The position numbers were made by a program, and so were the translations under genes. A DNA stretch of 64,000 nucleotides from a virus, in the IMG/VR virus record IMGVR_UViG_3300045922_000167, positions 26,889 to 90,888 of that record; one strand, 5' to 3'. Position 1 is the first letter of the stretch, and the number at the start of each line of letters is the position of its first letter. The notes below the pieces were generated by a model, which did no database searches, was not told the origin of the DNA, and saw nothing but the letters and a program-made list of their open reading frames with translations. This document shows positions 53,747-61,800 of the stretch, piece by piece.

Positions 53747-55024
53747 TTAAATATTAAATGTTAGTATATGAGGTTTAACTTGAAAAGCAGTAGAAGTAGA
53801 GCAACAATTACAATCTTTTATCCATAGTCTGTATAAACCCTCAGTGAAAGTGTCTATATAAAAAGGATTAGTAGGTAATTCTTCATACTCATCCATTATA
53901 GGATCTATTTTATATTTATATCCCGTAGGTGAATTATCACAATCTTTGCATCTCTCACTACCACCAGTAACTACTATTTCTACTGTAATTTTATCTGTAC
54001 AACTAGGACATTCTGGTGGTAGTACATTAACAACTGCGCTTAACTCGCTTGCTTCTAATATAGTATATGTGCAAGTACTTTTACACCCCACAGGCGAAGT
54101 TATCGTTAAGTTGTAAGTTCCTGGTTCTAAATTAGTTATGTCTTTATCGTTGGAAATGAATCCATTAGGTCCAGTCCAACGAAAGGAAGGATTTTCTCCG
54201 TAGTTAAGTATTGGATTTAATGTAATAGTACCATCTTTCTTTTGGTAGCAACTTTCGTGAGAAATAACACCACCACAAGGCGGAATTAAAGGATTTGGTA
54301 CTACAATAGTAAAAGGAGATACGTTATTATTCGCATCTCTAATTTGTATTATGTATATACCAGGACGTAAAGTAGTAGAATATTCTGTGTTACTACCCAC
54401 AGTAGTTACTGAACTTACGTAAAGATAACCTGGAGGTGGTGTTATAGGCGTTATATTACTTAATAAATCTTTAGGTTGAACATAAATAGGTGGACAACAC
54501 GATACTAATTCTTTGTAAGGAAGGGTAACTAATGAAGAAGGTGATATTGAAGTAGTAAGCGTTGCACAACATCCAGCTATGTTTTTATCCACCATTAATG
54601 TTATTATAGGACTTGGTAAAGAAACATCGTCTACAAACAATATAGACATAGGTTTGTATCCTAATGCTATTAACGCTGGGTTAGTAACGTTTTCTATATA
54701 TGACTTTAACGCTAAAGCGAAGTCCCTACCAGTAGCGTAACTAGCAGTTGGATGTGGTGCAAATTGACCTAAGTTTAATTCAGGAAAGTATTTTATCGCA
54801 CCACAATCTATACGTATACCACCTGTTATTGTATCTGGTGGTGTAGGTGTTTCTACTTTGAATATAAAAGAAGTATAATTCTCATCACATGCTGTTACAG
54901 GATTTAACGATGATTGTACATATATTTCATATGTATAAGGAGGAGAACCACCAAACGGACCAAGAAAAGTCAATATCCCTAAATCATTAGGACATCTTGG
55001 AGTACTTAATTTTAACTCAGCCAT
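53747..55024 (-). CDS. SprB-repeat virion protein with classical repeat
   Basis: 425 residues. The best SprB match is ESCYQKKDGTITLNPILNYG followed by FRWTGPNGF and LEPGTYNLTITSPVGC (about 245-300). A shorter domain at the N-terminus (SPPYTYEIYV) and one at the C-terminus (CPSCTDKITVEIVVTGGSERC) resemble it. An N-terminal region of about 170 residues is different. It starts two bases after the preceding gene. Confidence 0.6.
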   Translation of the reverse strand: MAELKLSTPRCPNDLGILTFLGPFGGSPPYTYEIYVQSSLNPVTACDENYTSFIFKVETPTPPDTITGGIRIDCGAIKYFPELNLGQFAPHPTASYATGRDFALALKSYIENVTNPALIALGYKPMSILFVDDVSLPSPIITLMVDKNIAGCCATLTTSISPSSLVTLPYKELVSCCPPIYVQPKDLLSNITPITPPPGYLYVSSVTTVGSNTEYSTTLRPGIYIIQIRDANNNVSPFTIVVPNPLIPPCGGVISHESCYQKKDGTITLNPILNYGENPSFRWTGPNGFISNDKDITNLEPGTYNLTITSPVGCKSTCTYTILEASELSAVVNVLPPECPSCTDKITVEIVVTGGSERCKDCDNSPTGYKYKIDPIMDEYEELPTNPFYIDTFTEGLYRLWIKDCNCCSTSTAFQVKPHILTFNI

Positions 55025-55025
55025 T

Positions 55026-56405
55026 TTACTTACAAGGTTTGTCTTTAATTACGTCAGGACCAAAAGTAATACCAAAACACTCGTATTTATATAAACCGCA
55101 TGGTAGGTTATTCTTTACCACATAATCAACATATAAAGAAAACTTTTTAAGTTCTTCTTGTTGAAATAACAAAATATTTTGGCTTCTAATTATATTATCA
55201 CGAACTTCTCCAAAATATTTTATACAAGCAGCTGATTGATTAGTTACACGTAGAGAATCTAATGTTTCTTGTATTTGTTTTATGTTAGCATTAACAGTTG
55301 CATTCGAAAGAAATGCTTCTTTTGCAGTTTCAAAAGTTTCAGCAGTATTTACTACAATAACTGCTTCTTTAACTACTTTAAGACTATTTCCATACTCACG
55401 TACAAAATCATTATATTGATTAGCAGCATTAGATTCTTTAATAGCATTAAATACCGTATTTGTAGATATTACTACGTTTTTATTTGGTGTTGGGGAAGTA
55501 GGGTTTAATACACTACTAATTGGGGTTAGTATTGTCGTTAAATTAAACCCATCAGCAAGTCTTAATAAAACAGGTTCATCAGACACAATAGGTTGTATTT
55601 TTTGAGTTACTTTAATCCATTTAGAACAAGTTTGATTAAGACCATCCGTTACTTCTACGTATATCCATCCCCAACTTTGGTTAGGTACAAATTTTAATGC
55701 TACTGTGTTTAGCGTTTTATCTCCTGATATAAGAACTGGATTTTGTGGAGGTTTTGGAGAAGATGATACAGCTGGTGGAGGTAGATCAAAATTAGTAGTA
55801 GCTAACTTAGCTGAAAAGGCTGTATCCTCAGGGTCATACCATTTAATGGTATAAGGTGGATACCCATATACAGGTTTTATAGTTAGTTTTGGTGAGTTAA
55901 TGGTTACGTAACTATCACCTGTAATAGGTGGTCTATCGTAAGGTAGTGTTTCGTAGTACTCAGTGTTAGTATTTGCGTAATTTATTGATGGATGATTTAT
56001 ATTGTAGCCAACAGGACGTTGAGTTAAGTATCTTTGTATATTATCCTCTGCCACTGAGTACACCATACAAGACATAGGTACGTAAGCAGATACAGAAAAC
56101 GTAGCTACCCATTGGCATTCACCATCTTTTTTATTTGATATTAATATACTATATCCAGTACCTATTGGATACGTCTCTTCTGCACCTGTGTCAGTTGTAC
56201 CTTCTAATCCAGTAGACCATTGATAGTAATACGTTCTACTATTGTTAGCGAATTTTAATATGACCTTTGCTGGTTGATTATTTAATGAAGGTTGTGCTTC
56301 AATTGTAAATTCAGGTTTTATCCTATTACAATCTAAACCAGAAGGTTCTCGAAATTCACTAGGTTCTAAGTCTGGGCAGCAACTATTTAATGAAAATGGA
56401 TCCAT
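55026..56405 (-). CDS. Virion surface protein, SprB cluster
   Basis: 459 residues. GYPPYTIKWYDPED (about 180) and AKVILKFANNSRTYYYQWSTG (about 42-62) are Ig-like or SprB-like beta domains. Residues about 320-420 are helical and coiled-coil-like. It ends with a Cys-containing tail (CGLYKYECFGI). It overlaps the next gene in order (56383) by 23 bp. Fibre or tail role inferred. Confidence 0.5.
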   Translation of the reverse strand: MDPFSLNSCCPDLEPSEFREPSGLDCNRIKPEFTIEAQPSLNNQPAKVILKFANNSRTYYYQWSTGLEGTTDTGAEETYPIGTGYSILISNKKDGECQWVATFSVSAYVPMSCMVYSVAEDNIQRYLTQRPVGYNINHPSINYANTNTEYYETLPYDRPPITGDSYVTINSPKLTIKPVYGYPPYTIKWYDPEDTAFSAKLATTNFDLPPPAVSSSPKPPQNPVLISGDKTLNTVALKFVPNQSWGWIYVEVTDGLNQTCSKWIKVTQKIQPIVSDEPVLLRLADGFNLTTILTPISSVLNPTSPTPNKNVVISTNTVFNAIKESNAANQYNDFVREYGNSLKVVKEAVIVVNTAETFETAKEAFLSNATVNANIKQIQETLDSLRVTNQSAACIKYFGEVRDNIIRSQNILLFQQEELKKFSLYVDYVVKNNLPCGLYKYECFGITFGPDVIKDKPCK

Positions 56406-58467
56406 TGTTATTCGAGCTATTACAAGTTATATACGATTTAGATTTAGGTATAGGTGTAATACCACAACCATTACATAGGTCAACCATGCGTTTAATTCCT
56501 ATTTGAGTTTCACGTAGGAATTGCAAATACTTATCATCAAAGTAAAATCCACCATTTGTACCATTTTCATACAATAAAATGTTAGTAACGAAATTACTTG
56601 CAGCTATTAAGTACTGGTTTAATTTATGAAATTCAGCTTCATTAACTATATGATTTTCTTGTTGACTACAAGGATCTGGACATGGTACACATAAAGATTT
56701 CGTTAACATTTCTTTGTAGCATCTTAATACAGTACAGAATTCATACAATACTAATTTTCTGTTTATAACTATTACTTCCTTACCTGTAATTGGTTGTATA
56801 TAAGACACTACGTAGCTTACTATATAAACATTATCTATTGGTAAGTCTATGTTAAAACTAGAATTACCTGAGTAGTTTTCAATAATTAATGTATTTATTA
56901 ACTGTTCGTCTGGAGTAAATACTTTTATTTCTACTTTACAGTTATCAACGTAACTTTGAACATCAGATAGTAAAAACTTTCTACAATCCGTACGACTCAG
57001 TGAGACTGAGTCGCCTACATAAACTTCTAAGCAATCAATACACGTTCCGCAACAATTAGAAACTTCTATACATACAGTATGTTTACCTTGTTCTTTAAAT
57101 ACGTAATTTAAGGGAACGTTAGAAGCGTTTGTTCTTGGTATAGTTTCTACTACACCACTAGGACTTGTTACTTTATATACAGTAGATAATTGAGGATTAT
57201 TTAATTCAGGACAACAAGTAACTTTAGGTGCGGTTACAGAAATAGGTTGAATTAAAGCGCTAGTATAATTTTTATCTTTATTTAATAGTTCAAATCCTAT
57301 ATAAATATTTTTTGGATTTAACGAAGCTGCATAACTTGGTTTTAATAAAGCAGTATTATAATTGTCAGCAAAGCTTAAATTTGGTCTTGGTGTTATGTTA
57401 GATTTATCTATTTTTTCTAAGTTAGGGTCACAATCTAAGCAAGTAAATACTTGTCTTGGTAGCGTTATTCGCATTTTGCGTTCCCTAGTTGCTGGGTTTA
57501 TAATATCTGGTTCAGAAATGTCATCTATAATTATTCCAGGTATTAAGTTTAAACTGGCTTTTATTGTTTCATAAATATGGTAAGTATTAGCTACTGCGTT
57601 TGCGTCACTAATAGGAACGTCAGGAAAATAATAAGGTTGATAATTAATTACGGTATTTCCACAAACACTAATACCAAAATAAAGTTTATACGCTATGTTA
57701 TTTAAACTGTTCCAAATACTACTAGATTTAATAGTTAAATCAAGTACTATGGCTGAATCATCCATAGTACAATTATCTACTGCTGCACAATTTACATTGT
57801 CATGTTTTATATTAGGTATTATTTTCTGGGTAGAATTTACAGGTACACAAATAGTATTTACTTCAGCTTCGTTACAACAAACATTATTTTTTTGAAATGA
57901 AATAGACGCTTTAGGTAATGGATCTTCAACAGTAATTACTTTACTCGTTTGTACTGTACCTAAATCGTTACTTACTATTTGAGTTATTAACTGATTGCCA
58001 GAAGCTGGTAAGTTTACAGTAACAGATTCTTGATTTACAAATTCTCCTGGATATGCAGGTTGTACTAAATAGCTAACACGCATAAAAGAAGAATTTTGCG
58101 TGTTATAGATTCTAATTGTAAGACTACAAGGATCACGTATAACGTAAAATGAACTAACTATATTAGGTTGATTTTGAACGTAATTTTGATAAACAACCCA
58201 ATTAAAGTCATTAAGTACAAAACTATTCCCACTAACAGGACAAGGTATAAATACTTGACGATTTATGTATATGTTCGAGTTGTGGGATATACGAATGACA
58301 TAAGACACACCACATTGTATGTCTAACCCTTGCAATGTGTAACTACCTGTAACACCTGAAGTAGTAGAGTCTATTAGCGTTCCGTTAATAGTCAATAATT
58401 CAACCGTACATGGGACTGGATTGTTTAGCTCATTTAAAACAGATCCATTGATTATTAGGTTAGACAT
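56383..58467 (-). CDS. Large virion protein with carboxypeptidase-regulatory-like domain
   Basis: 694 residues from ATG 58467. The first 85 residues (LIINGSVLNELNNPVPCTVELL, STTSGVTGSYTLQGLDIQCG) are a CNA-B/CarboxypepD-regulatory-like beta domain, common in Bacteroidota surface proteins. Later segments are beta-rich with many Cys (CCPELNN, CCGTCIDCLEVY). The ATG is preceded two bases upstream by a CTCAGTG element, and the palindrome at 56993-57013 lies inside the gene. Confidence 0.55.
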   Translation of the reverse strand: MSNLIINGSVLNELNNPVPCTVELLTINGTLIDSTTSGVTGSYTLQGLDIQCGVSYVIRISHNSNIYINRQVFIPCPVSGNSFVLNDFNWVVYQNYVQNQPNIVSSFYVIRDPCSLTIRIYNTQNSSFMRVSYLVQPAYPGEFVNQESVTVNLPASGNQLITQIVSNDLGTVQTSKVITVEDPLPKASISFQKNNVCCNEAEVNTICVPVNSTQKIIPNIKHDNVNCAAVDNCTMDDSAIVLDLTIKSSSIWNSLNNIAYKLYFGISVCGNTVINYQPYYFPDVPISDANAVANTYHIYETIKASLNLIPGIIIDDISEPDIINPATRERKMRITLPRQVFTCLDCDPNLEKIDKSNITPRPNLSFADNYNTALLKPSYAASLNPKNIYIGFELLNKDKNYTSALIQPISVTAPKVTCCPELNNPQLSTVYKVTSPSGVVETIPRTNASNVPLNYVFKEQGKHTVCIEVSNCCGTCIDCLEVYVGDSVSLSRTDCRKFLLSDVQSYVDNCKVEIKVFTPDEQLINTLIIENYSGNSSFNIDLPIDNVYIVSYVVSYIQPITGKEVIVINRKLVLYEFCTVLRCYKEMLTKSLCVPCPDPCSQQENHIVNEAEFHKLNQYLIAASNFVTNILLYENGTNGGFYFDDKYLQFLRETQIGIKRMVDLCNGCGITPIPKSKSYITCNSSNNNGSIFIK
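56993..57013. repeat. Perfect palindrome built from two CTCAGTG-type halves
   Basis: CGACTCAGT (56993-57001) and ACTGAGTCG (57005-57013) are exact complements with a GAG loop. Two CTCAGT/ACTGAG cores face each other, unlike the single cores elsewhere. It lies inside the 56383-58467 gene. Confidence 0.8.
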
Positions 58468-58509
58468 ACTCAGTGGTAAATGAGATAATAGAAAAACAAA
58501 TATACGTTA

Positions 58510-58785
58510 TCAGTTGTCGTTTTTTACGTTAGCTTCATCATTTATAGCTAACCATTTGTCAATAGGGCATTTTTGGTTTTTCCATTTAGCCTTACTTTCA
58601 AGCACACACTTACAGACACCACATATAGCGGTATCTAATACAGGTAAATGTTCAATCTTATCACACGAGTTACAGGTATTCAACCTTTCTTCGTATACAG
58701 CTTCACTAACGTATTCTGCGTTAGTAGCTACGTCTTTAAGCAGCTGAGTAAAACTCGCTAAGGATTTTTTAATGTCAAAGTTCAT
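58510..58785 (-). CDS. Small zinc-ribbon protein
   Basis: 91 residues. CNSCDKIEHL...CGVCKCVLESKAKWKNQKCPIDKW carries the C-x2-C...C-x2-C-x-C...K...CP-x-x-K-W pattern of a small uncharacterised phage zinc-ribbon family. The start is helical. It sits between the giant protein and the fibre cluster, with a 42-bp gap to the CTCAGTG-containing leader. Nucleic-acid binding is possible; function unknown. Confidence 0.6.
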   Translation of the reverse strand: MNFDIKKSLASFTQLLKDVATNAEYVSEAVYEERLNTCNSCDKIEHLPVLDTAICGVCKCVLESKAKWKNQKCPIDKWLAINDEANVKNDN

Positions 58786-58807
58786 AATTTGTAATATTTA
58801 AATTGTA

Positions 58808-61800
58808 CTACTCTTCGTTTGTATCAGACTTTTTCTTTTTACTGTTTAAATCTTCATCTTGTAGTATAGGTTTTAATATAGACCTAGCAGGTAATACTTG
58901 AACTAAATGTTGAATATTATCTCTCTCAATAGATTTCTTCAAAGAGTGAATAATTTGACCAAAATAAGAAAAAGCGACAGGTGTTGCTTGATTTCCTAAA
59001 CCAATAAAATCTTCAGGATCATACCCAAAACCTACCTCAGCTTTTAATCCTTTCATTAAATTTTTAAGTAGTATGTTTTCTTCCTCATCATCATCATCAC
59101 TTTTACTTGTCATCCAAAATACAATTAAAGCAAACAATCCTACATTCATACTAAACTTATACAAGTTATAATATTGATATTTAGTTAAAGGTTTTCTATC
59201 ATCTGTATGTAATCCACGAATTCTTCTTATTAGCTCTACTATATTATGTAACATAGGTAATTGTGTTACAGCATCATAAATTGAAGCAATTTGACCTTCT
59301 TTTATTTCTATGTTATATAGATATTCAATTTCACCTTCAATTTCTTTTTCGATTAGCTTAGCACTATTTAAATCTAAGTGAGCAGGTCTTATCAGTGCGT
59401 TTAATGCAGGTACTAACCATTTTTTCATTGCAGATACATATCTAAAGAAAGCATGTTTTACGGCAGCAGATTGGTCGTCTAATCTTTGCGTACCATGTAA
59501 TCTTCCTAAGTTAGTAGTTATTCTGGTTACGTCTTGAGAGTTTAATCCGTAATGACTTAATAACCCTTGTTTAGATTGAATAGAAAAGTTGTATGACTTA
59601 TCTCTTGCATTTCTGAATTGAGGATCTTGAGATCTTCCATTACCAGTAAATACTAAAGCACCATCTTTAAATTCATAATCATCCCATATATTTTCATGCT
59701 TTAAGGCAGCAATCATATATGCTGGTTGTACAACCAAATCAAAGTAATGGTTTAGTACAAACAACCAGTTTAGATTTATTTTATTATCTATATTTCTTTC
59801 TTTAGCAGCTGTTAGCAATTTGTAATCAAAAGATACACCTATTATTTTAGCTAATTCCACAGTTTTATTAGTCTCACCAGTAAATATATATTTTAACATA
59901 TCTCTTACTGCAATAGTTTTAGCTTCAGCATATTCTGATGCAGTAAATACTAATCTATCTTTAGTACCTACATATGCGAAATGATCTGTATCGCCGTATC
60001 CAGCTAACTTTTCAGCCACAGATGTAGATATATTATAATATATACCAGTTAGTAAGTTTTTAACAGCATTAACAGGGTTACCACCAAGAAAAGAACTAAT
60101 ACCAGCTATAGTAGTTATACGTAAAAATTTATCAATTCCTTCGTCTACTCTTTGCGCTAAAGATTTTCCAGAAGAATCTATTTTTTCAGAACCAAACAGT
60201 TGTAAAGTACTTTGATAAGCTGTTTCTTTAAAGTGTACGCTAATTAAGTCTTGAACGTACTCTCTAAAGTTTTTAAATATTGGGTTACCATTTATATCTT
60301 TTTCTAAATTGAACACAATACCAACAGCTTCATACAAGTTTGCAATAGGTTGTAAATGTATTTTGTGTACGGCTCTACCTACAAACGCATCAAAAATATC
60401 TGCTACGTTTCTATCGTACATATCTAAGTTGTCATTTTCTTTAGCACTTAGATAAAACAACGGTATCTGAGACCCAGCTTCTTCATCGTAATAACCTATG
60501 TTATGTGCATTACCAAATCCTACATTAATTATATTAGAAATTACGTTCTTTTTATATTTTTTTGGTGCAAAAGATGGAACTAAATGTTCTGCTTTAAGAC
60601 CTTTTAATTTACCCCCTATAGAAATAGTTGATACATTACCATTTATGGTAAACTGAATAGGTTTATCCTCTTTAAGTCCTTGCAATACACTTGTTATAAA
60701 TTTATGGTATTCTTGCTGAGCTGGAGACCAAGTAGCTATAATATCAGGATCAGTTTCAAATTCAAGTAACTTAACACCGTTAGAAACTTTCCACATAAAG
60801 TCAGTTAAAGCTACGCCATAGTCTTCTCCATATTTAATAAATTTAGCGTTTTCTGAAGTCTTGTATTCTTGCTCTAAGTTTTTTAGAAGTTTTACATGAG
60901 CATTTTTTATCGTACTTAAAACACTATTTCTTTGTAATTCAGCATTTACTTTTCTTTGAGATAATTGTTGAATTACAGCGTTATCAACTACTTTTGGATC
61001 AAGTAATTTAGACCAAAAACTAATGTCTAGTCTGCTGGCAGTTCTAACTTTTCTAGACTGCCCTGCATCCATTTCTACAAACTTACCAGTTTTTGGGTTA
61101 TATACCACATTGTCATTTAATATTTTAAATAACTCTTTATGTAATCTTGTGTAGTAAGCTAAATCTGAGCTATGATCATGTAAAGAATGTGCTAAACTAT
61201 TTATAGTTGCTGTGGTTTTATGTAATAAATCTGTAAGTAATTCAGTTAATAGTTGTGGGGTTTTATCTTCGTCTTTACTTTGATTATAAAGTTTAACTAC
61301 CTCAGCAATTTCAGGATTCATATTAAAAAAAGATAAAGAACTTAGATTATCTTTTTTTAATGCAATAAGCGCAGTATCAAGATTTATTGATTCTATATTA
61401 AAACTTACTTGTTTTTCACTTTCATGGAATGCTATAATACCTATATCGTTAAATAAAAGATCTGGATTAGCTTCTTTCATTTCTGTAGCTAAAGACGCTA
61501 AATCAAGACTTACTAAATTATGTATTGTTAATGGTATGTTAGTATTTCCAATTACACCATCAATTAATAAATCATTAGCAGAAGAAGATTCTAATAACGT
61601 ACTATATAAAGAAACAGTACCATTTTTAAAAGTTATTTTAATTATACTTCCTTCCGTATCATTAACTGTATTAATTAACTCTACTGAACTAATTTCAGAA
61701 TCGTAATTTCTGTAAGAAATAGATTCTAATAGTTTTTGTCGTTTATCAGAATTTAAGAAATTATTTAAATTAAAACTTTTTATTTCTAAAACTTTATTTA

